In this document: piece by piece, positions 43,620-56,261 of the stretch
Position numbering within the stretch: the first letter of the stretch is position 1
Layout of the letters: each line of letters begins with the position of its first letter
NCBI GenBank assembly: GCA_032207245.1
Contig: CM063502.1
Span: 141,289,495 to 141,353,494, forward strand
DNA from: Pardosa pseudoannulata
Taxonomy: Eukaryota > Arthropoda > Arachnida > Araneae > Lycosidae
DNA length: 64,000 nt
Direction of reading: 5' to 3'
Program-made: the position numbers and the translations under genes
Notes under the pieces: model-generated
What the model was told of the DNA's origin: nothing
The model's database searches: none
The model's input: only the letters and a program-made list of their open reading frames with translations

Positions 43620-44490
43620 GTTTTTCTCTTTGGAAAGAAGAAAGTAGTTTAGCTTTTAGTTTTGCATTTACTATGCTTGTTAGCTTTGGTGTTTTAGTGT
43701 CCTGTGAATACAAGGTGGTTAAAATGTCATGATAATTTTGTTTACTTAGTCCAAAGGTGAGATATTAGGCAATTAATCTAAACCTATGAACATCCTCACA
43801 AGAATAGCAAGACCATGGAAGATCAAGTTACATGCGATTCTTTATTGTAATATGGCCATATTACTAAACTCATATCTGAATTACAAAGAATCCAAATACT
43901 TATTTATAGTTTCTTTTGTATCAAATAATTTGAAGACATTCTTTCTTTAAGTATTAAAATTTTTGTGAAGTGAGAATTCTAAGGATTTACTTATAACTCG
44001 ATTTAAATATAAACTTGTAATGCGTTTTTAGAACTAAAACTTAAGCAATTCACTAACATCCATAATTTCTAGGTATTTTTCTATGTGGAAAAAAGAAAAC
44101 AGTTTAGCTTTTAGTTTTGCATATATCGCATTTCTTAGGTTTGTTGTTTCAATGTCCTATGAATACAAGGTGGTCAAAATGGCCTGCTAATTATTTTTAC
44201 TTCGTCCAAAGCTCAGACATTAGGCAGCTAAACTAAACCTATGAATATCCTCAAGAAGGCAAGACCATGGAAGATGAAGTTACGTGAGAATCTATATAGT
44301 AATTAGGCCATGCTACTAAACTCATGTCTGGATTACAAAGAACCCAAATACTTTTATCCATATTAGTTTCCTTTGCATCCAATAAATTGGAGGCATTCTT
44401 TAAATATTTAAATTCATGTGAAAGTGAAAATTTTAAAGATTTACTTATTAGTTGATTTAACTATAAACTTGAAATCCTTTTTTCTAGGAA
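43620..44490. repeat. 455-bp tandem duplication
   Basis: AGTTTAGCTTTTAGTTTTGC begins at 43646 and 44101. Both copies share GAATACAAGGTGGT, CAAGACCATGGAAGAT, AACTCAT-TCTG-ATTACAAAGAA and a TTTACTTAT end. The copies have diverged moderately, and neither carries a conserved ORF. Confidence 0.88.
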
Positions 44491-45823
44491 AAGCTGGTTC
44501 TAAATTTGTTTAGAGATATGGCTCTGATTTATAACTTTATTATTTTCATACATGATACTTTTATCTAACTCCTCTATCAGATAAAGATTACTTACGGAAA
44601 TAAAACTTTTAAATTATCCCAATCGTTAAAAATAATTGTATTTTATAAATAAACTTATTTAATCTATAACTAATTTGTGAATATAACTAGATTTTTAAGA
44701 CCATGTCAAAGGATTAATTAGGATCTAAAGCTATTTTCGTTTCAAATAATTGAAAATTTTCAAAAAGCAAACTTTTAAATAAAGAATGTAAATGGACGTA
44801 TGATTATCCTTTTCAAATCTCATTGGAGAAATAACAGTAAACTTTGTAAAAGGCTAAAAAAGGATTTCCAAATTCAGGGGAAAAGAGCAGGTTGCATTTG
44901 AAATATAATTAGTACATAAAGCAAATTAAAATAATTTTATTTCCTACAAAAAGTAAAACTGTCCTTAGCTACCACAGAAAATCTTTGGAGCTAGATTTAG
45001 AGTTAAAATATACCACCTGAAAAGCCCTTGTATAACTAACAAATATCTAAACTTGGTCTTTTTATGGCAAAGGATTAGGAAAGAGAAAACTTAGTTCACG
45101 TGGTGGGTTAATGAAACTGGAATAAATTGTATTAAAACTTTCACATTTCTTTAAAGTCAAATTAAATAATTAAGTTTTAAGTTTTCAGTTGAGAAATGAT
45201 CAATTATATTCATGTTTTCTTTACAGAGAGAAAGCGTGTTAAAATGAACATTTATTCCTCCAGATGAAAACTAAATTATTGATCTTTATATTTTTATTCC
45301 CTTTTTTTTCAAAACATGTATAAATATTTATGTAACATAAATATGTATAAATAACATATGTAAATAAATTTTGTAAATTTTTAAATTTGTAAACATAAAT
45401 ATGTATAAATATTTATGTACATTTTCAAAATATTTAATTGTTGTAAATTAAATCATGTCATGTTCTCAAGTAAATTCAAGTAAAGTTACAGAAAACTCAA
45501 ACTTAACGTATCAAGAAATTCGTCCTGAATACAATGCCCTTTTAAGCATAATACCGTCATTTAAATAAGTTTCCCGCATGAACAAATTTTATGCATGCAA
45601 AACATACAATGTTTGTTCTGTATTCTGTATATATGTATGCATATATTGTCATACAGATTTATGAGTCAGAGAATTAAGGTTCTTAACACTTCCTAAGCTT
45701 GATGGAAGAACTTAATTTTTCAGTTAATTACTAGATATCTATGTATCTATTTTAAGTATACATTTACTTGTAATATTGGGTATAGATTATGTCTATTTTT
45801 CTGCATCCCTTTCAAAAATCTTA

Positions 45824-46352
45824 GTAGAGAGCCTTAAAACCGGATGTTCGAAATTTGGAATAAGCCATATTGGAGCATTATCCGAAATGTCGGTGTTTTT
45901 TTAATCCATAATAACTTTTTTATCTCGTGATTTAACATTAGATTATCTTATTACGTATTTTTATTTATACACAAAATTTATTATTCATGTAAATTTTGTA
46001 TGTTATAATTTGCAGTTTTTAAAACCAGATAACAACACTTGTATTCGTCTAACAGTTTCTGAAGGCAACTCACTCTTTATTAATTACAAATGGCATGTTC
46101 CTAAACCGCTAATCAGTAGCAAAAATAGAACCAAAGAAACTGCAGGCCCGTCCAAGGGGACGTTCTAGGCTGATAGGAACGTATTGAGAAATTATTGCAC
46201 TAGTGATTGCAAGTGCATATTCAAAATGACCATTTCACACCTTCATTCTCTTTCTTGAAATTGTAGAGAAATTACAGATGTTCCTAAATCTGGAATAGTC
46301 CAAAATTCGAAACCACCAAATTCTGAACAGTTCCAGATTTAAGGCCCTCCAC
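45824..46352. mobile_element. 529-bp inverted-repeat element, Tigger/pogo-like MITE
   Basis: Left end GTAGAGAGCCTTAAAACCGG; right end, read on the other strand, GTGGAGGGCCTTAAATCTGG. The match continues imperfectly into TTCGAAATTTGG versus TTCAGAATTTGG. TA lies directly outside both ends (45822-45823 and 46353-46354). The inner ATTATCCGAAATGTCGG has the style of Tigger/pogo-type terminal repeats. No transposase ORF is present. The outermost two or three bases of the element are uncertain. Confidence 0.72.
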
Positions 46353-46622
46353 TATTCTATATACTGAATATCTTCCCATGAATTTATACAGATGATGATA
46401 TAGAATGGAATTCTAAAATAAAAACTGTAAATAAATGTTTCTAAATTTAGAGTTATAATTAATTTGATTATTTTTATAAAAATTCATATATTTCTAATTT
46501 TTTTAATTCGTATCAACACGGTGTAATGCGCTTGGGAGAAAAGGCATTTTACAGTTGCTAGATAACGTAATTCCTGTCATATCATTCTTTAAATTTTTGT
46601 GAATGGACACAAAACCTTCATA

Positions 46623-46875
46623 AACTAATTTTCTAGACTTAAAATTACCATATTGGTTTAAACCCATTAAACCCATTAGTTAAACGTTAGGGGCTAACAT
46701 ATTAATATAACTAATTTTCTAGACTTAAAATTACCATATTGGTTTAAACCCATTAAATCCATTAGTTAAACGTTAGGGGCAAACATATAAATATAACTAA
46801 TTTTCTAGACTTAAAATTACCATATTGGTTTAAACCCATTAAATCCATTAGTTAAACGTTAGGGGCAAACATATG
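46623..46875. repeat. 86-bp tandem repeat, three copies
   Basis: AACTAATTTTCTAGACTTAA begins at 46623, 46709 and 46795 (period 86). Each copy ends near TTAAACGTTAGGGGC. The copies are almost identical, so the expansion is young. It lies about 320 bp upstream of exon C. Confidence 0.95.
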
Positions 46876-47193
46876 CTTCATAGTCACAGTTGCTTTTGAA
46901 TAAAGACTATAAGTTTTTACTTAATTTTGTGCCTTAATCCCTTTGAATGTATTTTTTTTATCATTTTTACTATTTTTAGCTCATAGGATTAAAACCATTT
47001 AATTTTAAGTCCATTGTGCCAGAAAATAATTACTTTTGTCTAATTTCTACATAAAAAGAAAAATATCTAATAATATAGATTTTTATTTCTCGTGTGAAAC
47101 AAATGGATAAAATCAAAACCATTGAATTAAGTGCATATATTTCGAAACGTAAGTATCTTGGTAAATATGGTAAACTATGTTTCTATTCCATAG

Positions 47194-47312
47194 GGATTTA
47201 TAAGCATATGCTAGGAGAGAAGAAATATGGATTAACAGTTAACCTTCTTGCCACTAAAGTTATGCCTGTTTTGATTCCCGTAGTAGTTAGTCCAGGACTT
47301 AAATTAGACCAA
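47194..47312 (+). CDS. SCYL2: SCYL2 internal exon C (phase 1/0)
   Basis: Encodes the last two bases of codon 83 and residues 84-122, starting IYKHMLGEKKYGLT and ending VSPGLKLDQ. The pattern IYK...KK-GLT...LA-KVMPVLIP...LKLDQ matches the SCYL2 segment IYK...KKLGIT...LAGKVLPHLIP...LNLNQ. The acceptor is TTCCATAG and the donor GTAAGT. Codon 83 becomes Arg (A from exon B plus GG). The upstream part of the longer open frame (from 47094) has no SCYL2 similarity, and an acceptor separates it, so I exclude it. Confidence 0.93.
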
Positions 47313-48101
47313 GTAAGTTATCAGCATTTTTAATTTATTTTATTTGTTGTACTAATCTAATGTTCACAAAAGAGTATAATATTATACCTATTAAATAATC
47401 TGTATATATTGCAAATTTAAATGTAATAAAAAATTTAATCTGAAAACATACTTAATCGTCAACAGATATATTTCTAGAACTTTAATCTGTTATTTTAAAC
47501 AATGGTAAAATAATTTGTTTAAAATGCATTTTTCATTTGTAAAACGTATATAAATTTTTAATTAAAATAAAATAAAATGTTTCTTGTATTATTTAAAAGA
47601 GTGAATTCACATAATTTGAATAAGATTAAAAAATACATGCATTGAATTTATGGCTTATTAATTGTTCAAATTATTTTCAATTTATCAACTTCATATTTTA
47701 ACAATTCATGTCGCAACAACGATGTAATGTGTTTTTATTAATTTAAGAAGTATTTAATTTACAGAACTTAAAGGATCTGCAAAAATTAGGCTAAATATTT
47801 TCATTTTATTAACTCTGAGGCAGTTAATTAAGTAATATAGAGCTTCTAAAGTTATCCTAATTATGCTTTTAGAATTGTTTCATTTTATATTCATTCTTCA
47901 ATCAATGAACTTATTGCTTCTAATCAATCCACTTGTCTAGCTTTAATTAATATTATAGTTGTAAAGAGTTCTGTAAAGCATTTTTTAAAATTTTAAATAA
48001 ACCTAATTTTTCCCTCTCACTTAATACTCTTCAAATATTTTCCATTCTATCATTAAAAGAGTACGTTAGTTAAATGCATTGATTTTTAATTTCATCCACA
48101 G
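47313..48101 (+). other. SCYL2: 789-bp SCYL2 intron
   Basis: GTAAGT donor and a CCACAG acceptor. Plain AT-rich sequence; I see no repeats or other features. Confidence 0.85.
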
Positions 48102-48199
48102 TTTACAAGTTTAGTAGAATTATTGAGAGAAATGTTGGATCATGTGGCAAGGAATCAAAGGAATAAGCTCAAGTTGGAAAAGCTATCGTCCACAGAAAT
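48102..48199 (+). CDS. SCYL2: SCYL2 internal exon D (phase 0/2)
   Basis: Encodes residues 123-154 plus two bases of codon 155, starting FTSLVELLREMLDHV and ending LEKLSSTE. It matches the last helices of the SCYL2 ARM/HEAT-like region (FNSFISVIKEMLNRLE-like) followed by a charged Lys/Gln-rich stretch. The donor is GTAACT at 48200, weaker than the other donors. If it were not used, the frame would read one more Met and then a TAA stop, giving a shortened C-terminus. The phase-2 join to exon E supports splicing here. Confidence 0.9.
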
Positions 48200-48521
48200 G
48201 TAACTATGCTTTATTATTTCACACTTATTTGTTTCTTTGATAGAAAATTATATTGGAGCAACTTGTAGGGGCTCGTAGCCATCTAAATGAAACTTAGTGC
48301 AAGATGAAAGTGCATCTCTAGACAATAAGATAGACAATAACTCTTAATAAAATTATACAAAATTCTGTGAGCTTGTTTTGTGATCTTGTTTTCAATTTAT
48401 TTTCAACTCTTATATTATCAGGTCTCTTTTAATTAAATATAATGGAATATAGGGAACAATTAGGATAGAAAAATTTTGAAAACAAACTGTTATATCACAG
48501 TCTGCAAGATAACTTAATTTA

Positions 48522-48598
<77 letters not shown>

Positions 48599-51265
48599 TA
48601 AACCAGAAATTTAAAGTAATTTTAAAGTTTACAGAATGACTTTATAAAATGCAGAAATCTTTTTGATATAAGAAGGTCAAGTATATGAAATTTAAAAACT
48701 CGTAAATTAAGAGAAAAGTAGAATTGGAAGGAGATTATAGTTAAATAGGCATTTACAAATAATCTAAGAATTTAATTTTCTGCATGATATTAGTTCATTC
48801 CATAGACAATACAATAACATGCAGTAATCTTCAAAACTTGTACAACTTTTGTCATTTTGATTCTGAGTCGGCAAAAATTAATAGGAAAACATATAAATAT
48901 AAATAGTATGTTAGGTTTAGTCCTGGAGGCAAATAGAGGATCTCAACCAAATTTGTAAAAAAATATATTTGGAAATAACATGTAAGAAATAGTACTTTAA
49001 ATACGTTGTATCTCTAACATATAATTATGAAACTTTTTTTAAATATCTGTGTTAAATTCTAGGAGAACTGCAAGTATATTCATGGAGATACAAAGCTTTA
49101 GTTTTTAAAAATATAAGTTTTTCGGGATAATTTTGCTTAGAATTTTAATTATTTACTACACAATCTAATGCAATTCTCCGAAAATTTTATAAGCTACAAT
49201 AAAAGCAGCACGTTGAAAACATACTATTAAAATTATTAAATATCAGTTAATAAAAGAGCAGTTTTTCTAAACTTTATACTCCTAATTGTTACATATTATT
49301 ATTTAAAAATATATTTTGAAAATATTAGACTGATTTAATAGCTAATTTATAAGAAATGTTTTAGCGTCCACACATTAAATTTTCTTAAAGTCCACGAAGG
49401 AATACACATTTATTTTAATGTATACTAAACGGTTTTTGTAAAAGTTTTGCTGAAAGCTGTGAAAAATAAAGTTGCAAAGAGTGCTTTAAATATTATCAAT
49501 TTTTATTTTATTTAAAAATTGTGATTTTACAATGTATTAATGTGCTTTCTTTAGTTGTACTTCAATTTTTTGTGTAAAAATTTCATAACTCTAAGTTATC
49601 GTACAAAAACAAACTTTATACTATTCACCCTCCCGGTGCCTGGATAAAAATTAAAAACAAGCAGCCGTTTCGTAAAAACAATAAACCTATTTTCAGTGCA
49701 AAGATAAGTAGATTTTAGTAGGCGGAATGGAATTAAGAAACGGCTGTTTACTTTTAAGTTTTACTTGTGACCGTATTCCCAGTGGTTTTACTTTTATTTT
49801 TCACTGCATTATGGCTCAAAAGCTTTATCATGTTTAACAAATGCATACATACTCTTTCATTAAATTTTCTTATTACCTAAACGTTACCGCAAGGGGGAAT
49901 AATTATGATTTCGTTTCAAAGACAGCATTATCCTGATTCATAACTCTTTTGAGAACGAGTGTATCACAAATGAAATTCTCTTTATACTGACTTAGTCTCC
50001 AAATACATCATGTATGATATTTTAAATGAAACATTTAATTAATAAAATCATTCAAATGAAATATTTTTATACTATTTTAATGGAATAAAACAGAGAACCC
50101 TGAGGACGGGAATCATGTTAATAGACACATCTGGTTTTTTAACTGAGTCTTGTATATAAACATATGCAAATTCTCTAAATTCTTCTGAATGCATTTTCTT
50201 TATTTAGTAAGAGATGAATATATGTTTAATGGATTTAGTGATTTTATTGATTCTTCTTTGTATTTGACTAGTGTTGAGATAAACATTGTCTACCATTCAA
50301 CTAATTACTATTCATATTTCATATGGGATTTTATACTTCAAATTTTCAGACTTAACAGCTTAAAAAATGAAAGTGTCTTACGAGTTAATTATTTTGTTAA
50401 GCATAATAAAAAAAAGCGTAATTTATAAATGTATTTCATACCAACGAGTTTTTTCCTACTCCGTTTTTGAACAGAATCACTTCCCCAGATATTTTCCTCA
50501 AAACCTTCTATTTTATATCTGACAAGAGTGGAACAACAATAGAAAAAATTACAATCCTTTCTGAAAATTATGCAAAATAAGAATCAAACTACCCTTATAC
50601 CAGAGAATTTTTCAAAAGTTCAAAGTCAAGATTTTTATATTAAAATTAATTTTTTTAAATTTATTATAGGATTTTAATTTAGAATTTTAGAATTTTAAAG
50701 AAACCATAAAGATAAAAAATTAATTCCACTCATATAAGCATATTGCTCATAGATTACTGAAAATTCAATAATTTGAATCACAAATTTAATTAATGCGACG
50801 TTTTTTCCCAAAGATAGTCTTGGTATCTTGTTATGTTCGACCCCAGGAATTAGCTTAGGGACAGACGCAGTCGTTCCCAATGATTTAATCATCCTCATCC
50901 TACATGTCTAGATTTAAGCTACCGTAAATGATAGTTTTCTTAACAATAGTATTTACAGCATACCAATCACCGATGCCCAAAGCCTACACCACAAGGTTTA
51001 TGACTACTAAAGTTGAAGAGGTGGATTAGAAAAGTCGCATCCCCTTACAAATTTTACAATATGTTTCCAGAAAATATATATCACAATAAACTACAAGTAA
51101 CAGTTAACAATATAAAATACTTATAAATCTAAAACTTTCAGTTGGTAAATGAAAAATTACCATTACGAATACAGATTTGACTCCATATCTAAAAATTTTG
51201 TTTATATAAGATGTTAGTTGAAATTTTTACAGCATATATTAAATAATCATTCCCATTTCTTGCAG
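48200..51265 (+). other. SCYL2: 3.1-kb SCYL2 intron
   Basis: GTAACT donor and CTTGCAG acceptor. It contains a (TA)n tract at 48524-48594. Near 49660-49750 there is a short inverted pair: AGCCGTTTC, and about 75 bp later GAAACGGCT. Otherwise it is AT-rich sequence without recognisable genes; ORFs such as 50189-50428 and 50695-50898 resemble nothing. Confidence 0.8.
48524..48594. repeat. (TA)n microsatellite
   Basis: About 70 bases of alternating AT within the intron after exon D. Confidence 0.97.
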
Positions 51266-51405
51266 CATTCCTACAACTTTCACGACCACAGCGGAACAAT
51301 CAGCCAGCTATCCGCATAGGCCACCGACTCTTCGACTAGAGTCAAGGCGTCAGTCCATTTCAGTGGATGATGTAGCTAGAAGATCTTCCGGTAATGGAGG
51401 ATCAG
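51266..51405 (+). CDS. SCYL2: SCYL2 internal exon E, basic Ser-rich tail (phase 2/1)
   Basis: Completes codon 155 (Ile), encodes residues 156-201 and leaves one base of codon 202. It starts IPTTFTTTAEQSASYP and ends RRSSGNGGS. It has good sites at both ends (TTTCTTGCAG and GGTGAGT) and much higher GC than the flanking introns. It lies after the helical domain and contains two R-R-x-S motifs: RRQS at residues 182-185 and RRSS at 193-196, with the acidic VDD between them. Assignment to the gene rests on phase continuity, order and composition. The tail itself is poorly conserved between animal groups. Confidence 0.85.
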
Positions 51406-53616
51406 GTGAGTTTTAAACTATGCAAAATTACCTTATTCTCCACTTGGAGTTTAAACGCACTGATTTGCTTCAAACAGAAATTTATTTTAAACAAAAATCT
51501 CAAATAAGTGATGTGCTTCATTTTATATTCCTTACAAGCAAATCACGTAATTAAATGTCATAAAACTAACGTCGCCTTAAATGCTTTTTTTTTTTGTTTT
51601 TTTTTTATTACTAAATCTCTCCTCCGTAAGTTTTGGCACAAAACGAATTCAGAGGGATAGCGTTAGCATAACGTTAGTGGTTAAGTATATTTACCTTAAG
51701 ACATTTGACAAAAAGCACAAATTGACGGAAAAATGGTGGCAGTAAATTTCAAGTCTCAAGAATTGTATTACTTTAAGTTGTGAGTACCTTTTAAAAGTCA
51801 GAAAATGAGGTAAACATATTCCTTTTCAGTCATCTATAGTTTTAAAAATCCTTCATAAAAATATAATTTTCACTGTATCGTTAACATATTTACCTGTTCC
51901 ATGTGTAAATTAAATTTTTTAACATCAAGAGAAAAAAAAATGAACCACTGTTTCTTCGCAATAACCATATCGACACACATTTACACTCTTAAAATGATAA
52001 GCATGTATTTATTTTCAACTTGAAAATTAATACTTTTTGTTAATTACTTTCTTTGGTATGAAAATATTTAGTTCTTTATTTTTAAAAAATATTAAAAAGT
52101 TCTTTAGCTTCCAAAAGTATAAGTTGATTTAACTATTATTTATTTTTACTCTGAAAGTTATAAATTGAAAAGTATCTTAATGGTAATATGCATCTCTTCA
52201 AATTTAATAAAACTCGTGTGCAGCCACTTTTATACCTGAACAATGATGTAAACAGTTAAATAAATAGGTTGATTGACTGGCATCTCTTCGTTCTAATTTT
52301 TGTTACTCTACATTTCATGTGACAAAGCTTTAATACTCATCTGCCTAGATTGTATAGTAGTAACCGTATTGGACTTCCACACGATAGCGTCAGTTTCATT
52401 CTCGAGTAAGGTTTGGATACATTTGTTCTGTTTCCTCATAGGGAATATTTTTGGTAGCTTATATGGTGTTTTCATAAAAAAGGTCAGCAACATCTGAAGC
52501 CAATGTTAATGAAAATAAGTGGAAATAAATAAAATGATATTGTTTAAAAGTGATTCCTAACGATTAAGTACACTGTAGCTAGAAGCGGTATTCAAACCCA
52601 CAAAATAATGTACTAAAAGACAGTGACTTATGTGTTTGGCTGTCATTCGGCTGTAAAATTAAGTATAAACAACTATTGATATTTAAGTGGTGTTACATTT
52701 CTTAAAGAAAAATTGTGCTTGCATATTGAACTAGCCTATAAGTTTCTAAATGATTAATAAAATTATACAAAAATTTCAGGTATATTCAAGAATTATTTCA
52801 TCTGTTAGAAAATAATGAAATTTTTCTCTCAATTTATTGAAATAAAAACATAGAATAATTAAAATAGAATATGCTATATACCTATCTGTAAGATTTTTTT
52901 AAATCTGCTGAACAGATAAGTCTAAATTTTGTTTTACGAGTATATAAGTATATAATTTATAGAATAAATGATTGTCATTCAAGTAACGAAACAGTTAGGA
53001 TATATTTTAATAGCTAGCTAGTTGTAATTCCCTTCTACTTCTGCATTTTTCTAATTTTCATCAGTTTTTGAATTTTATATAAGAAACTGATTTCTATATT
53101 TTTATTTATCCTGTGCCATACAGTTTTCAGATCGATGTAATTCAGGTTGTACGTTAATATCTAAATTCTAAAGTAATCCCTTCACATGCAATGACGAACT
53201 GTGGTCGTCATTTATTTCATGTGTCACTGTAGACTTTGACGAGTGTACCTCGTCAAGAGATATTTTCGGCTTGTGTTGTGGGGTAGATAATTAGATAACT
53301 TAGTTCTTTCACTCGTGCGTCGAATCTGGTTTGTTTACTATCTTTTAAGTGCTCATACTCCCATATTTTTCAGCAATATTATTAACAAAGTCACATCCAT
53401 AAATTAGTAAATAGTAAAGAAGGAATTAAATGCAGTATTCAATTTAGCAGTGATATCATTCGGCGAATTCTGTACTAGGCAATATTTGAGACCGTTAGAT
53501 ACATATCATGACAAGTAACAGAAATGACAATGTTTGAGTGTTTGAATCATGTAAATAATTTATAATAAACCATATTTCAAAATAAAATGTCCTCCTTCTC
53601 AGCTGCTTCATAATTG

Positions 53617-53671
53617 TTCCTTGTGTTGCAAAAAGTAGACCGTAGAGCCCAAACCAAACTAAACCAAATCG
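53617..53671 (+). mobile_element. 3' fragment of SINE family A
   Basis: CTTGTGTTGCAAAAAGTAGACCGTAG followed by a CCAAACCAAACTAAACC tail matches the 3' end of the 1.1-kb SINE. The head and body are missing. It is present only in the first copy of the 1-kb duplication. Confidence 0.82.
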
Positions 53672-53773
53672 TCATAACTAACTGGTCAGTTGAATAAAAT
53701 TAAATAGTATTGTTTGGATGTATCAAATTACGTTCTATTTGTATTTCAAGAGGTTAAGCTTCTATTCTTACCG

Positions 53774-53774
<1 letters not shown>

Positions 53775-53812
<38 letters not shown>

Positions 53813-53856
53813 TATGTATGTATGTATGTATGTATGTATGTATGTATGTATGTATG

Positions 53857-53886
<30 letters not shown>
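53775..53886. repeat. (TA)n followed by (GTAT)n microsatellite
   Basis: About 35 bases of alternating TA, then about 75 bases of the tetranucleotide GTAT. It occupies the site where the second duplication copy carries the 54.6-54.9-kb insert. Confidence 0.97.
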
Positions 53887-53889
<3 letters not shown>

Positions 53890-54597
53890 TCTTATGTATT
53901 AATTGTTCTGCATTTATCCTTAAAATCAATTAGGACAAATTATTTCGTGATTTTAAAACAATTGAAATGTTTTACAATTTTTTGTATATAATCAAATATT
54001 TTAACACTTATGGGCTATCGGAACAGATGCAACTTTTGACATGTTCCAAAGCTCTTTCAGAAGAAATGAGACTATAAATAGTAAGAAAAATTGTTCCGTT
54101 TAGTTTTTATATCAAATATTTATTGAATAAAACAGTTTAATGTACTGTAGAAACTGCATGTTTTAAATAAAGTGTTTATAAAGTTAGAAAAGATAAGGAT
54201 TTTATTACCTGCGGAAACATCTAAAATCTATCAAAACACTTAATCTCGAAAATAGATTACACATTCTAACAAGTTACAATCAATTATTTATTTGATTTAT
54301 TCGTTTTTAGCAATATAAATAACAAAGTTGTATCCAAAAATCAGTGAAACAGAACAAATCAAATTGAAATCAGTATTCAATATAGCAGTGCTTTCGCACA
54401 GAGAATTCCATACCAGACAATATTTGAGAGCAATGGACTAAAATATTACGACAAATAATTGAAATGACAATGCTTAAGTTAACTAAATATTTTATAACTA
54501 TCCATAGTTCAAAATAAATCCTTCTCTTTATCAATTTGTTCATAACTCTTGTGAAGCATTAAATTCCAGTTTATTTGCATTTCAAGAGGTTAAGATT

Positions 54598-54897
54598 GTA
54601 GCCCTCGTTAAGGCTAGATAGGTTTACGTCACCCTCACTAATTCCAATGTCATGGTTAAGAAAGCTGCCAGAACATCTAGTTCTACTCTAAATAATTTGT
54701 TCCTGAGGGCACATCTGTGGCGGTTGTCCACTTGTGGCGGCTGCTTCGCGACATTTGTATAATGGTTCTTCTGCGGGGGTCTGCTGAGTGGGGAGGTTCA
54801 GTAATTGCGGTCTACCAATCACAGCCAGGATATACCTGGAAGGCTGGGTTTGGTTTGGTGCATTGATGAGAAGGGGTTGAGATACTGTTCGTATCAT
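54598..54897. mobile_element. GC-rich insertion of unknown type in duplication copy 2
   Basis: About 300 bp are clearly more GC-rich than the region (for example GGTTGTCCACTTGTGGCGGC and TTCTGCGGGGGTCTG). They sit between AGGTTAAG and AATTTATTAATTGTTTTTCA, which lie close together in the sibling copy. A minus-strand ORF of 69 codons (54688-54897) is Pro/Gln-rich but unlike any domain I know. Probably a SINE-like or retroelement fragment; no family is assigned. Confidence 0.55.
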
Positions 54898-56261
54898 AAA
54901 AAACTTCTAATTTATTAATTGTTTTTCATTTTTCATTATAATCAATTAAGAAGAATTATTTCATGATTTTATAATAGTTGAAATATATCTTATTATTTTG
55001 ACATCATTATGTTTGATTAAGTATTTAAATACTTTTGGGCTATCGAAACAATACATTTTCGGCATGTACCAAAACACTTTTAGAAAGTATCAGACTTCAT
55101 AAAAAGTAAAAAATGTTCCACTTAGTTCAGAAAAATTTTCAAGTCATACTTTTATTTAAGAAATGTTATTTAATTTACAGTAGAAACTTCAATTCTCTAA
55201 ATAAAATATTTATTAAGCTAGAAAAGATTAAGGATTTTATTGCCTGTGGTAGCTTTTAAAATATATCAGACTCCTTAATCTCAAAAGGAAGTTACAAACT
55301 TTAACACTTTGCAATCAAATGATTTCGCAGAAGTGATTTCAAAAGAGCAGTTTAAAAACGTTCTCTACCAGAAATGGTTAAAATGGGCTTGAAAGGAAAA
55401 TGAAATGGAGTATAATGAAATCGAATTGATTCTCTTCAGTTACGTTCCATTTAAAATTTACGAATTTCTACTTTCAATTCGGAATTCTGGATTCTCTATA
55501 TTTTAAAAATCAATGTAGATAAACTCATAATTAGAAGATGATATTATTGAGTAAATAATTTGAGGATTGTCACACTATTTATGAGAGTTAAACGGAGAAT
55601 TTGGGTAAATATTTAGAAGATTTTAATTACTTTCACTAGAAAAGAATTTTATTTTAACGGAAAAGGGATTTCATAGCAAGTAATTTTACCCTCATCTAGA
55701 TATGCACTTAGAATTATCTAGTTTCAAAGCTTTGTTTTGTGATGCATATTAATGTTGAGGTGTAAATCAATTTTTAGAATTTTCATGAAGTTAAAATTAA
55801 TGTTTAGTGTCCTTCTCGAAGTAATATCTAATTTGAGTTGTTTTTCATCGAATTATTTTAACGAAAAAATTATTAAAATGCATTAGGGAAGAGATAATCG
55901 ATTGCATAATTTGTGTTTATGATGTTTCAGTTTTATTTTAAAACTAATTTTAATTGTATTAAATTATATTTCAAAGTTAAATATAGCATTATTTACATTA
56001 TCTAGTAAAAACATTTGAATAAAAGAAAGATTAAATATCTTATGTATCAATTATAATTATAAGCATTTATCGATTGCGATTATCACCTCTATTATTTACA
56101 ATCCTCATGGTGAAAAGGCTGCATATAATTGGGACTTCCAGAGTTGTAAATCAAATATCTATAATGTTTAACGAGTTAAAAAATATTAATTTATTTGGTT
56201 TTCAGCAATATATGCCAAAATTGCTCTATCTAATAGAAGGATTATTTTGTTATTGGAGTTA

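Larger units (their letters stand above)
37676..47193 (+). other. SCYL2: 9.5-kb SCYL2 intron
   Basis: Donor GTAAGT at 37676, acceptor CATAG at 47189-47193. It contains a TTAA-flanked element, a 455-bp tandem duplication, a palindrome, a Tigger-like element and an 86-bp triplicate, all listed separately. The remaining AT-rich sequence shows no recognisable gene. Confidence 0.8.
53371..55310. repeat. Diverged tandem duplication of about 1 kb
   Basis: Copy 1 is about 53371-54305 and copy 2 about 54306-55310. Shared landmarks are CAGTATTCAAT (with TAGCAGTG), CAATATTTGAGA, ATTTCAAGAGGTTAAG and GGGCTATCG. The first half is offset by about 0.93 kb and the second half by 1,025 bp, because each copy carries its own insertion after AGGTTAAG. 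Confidence 0.82.

Noticed and set aside
47094..47193. Extension of exon C to the Met at 47094
   Set aside because: The preceding 33 codons lack SCYL2 similarity, and a CCATAG acceptor at 47193 gives a phase-correct join.
54688..54897. Pro/Gln-rich minus-strand ORF as a gene
   Set aside because: It is confined to a small insertion missing from the sister copy, and has no recognisable domain or splice context.
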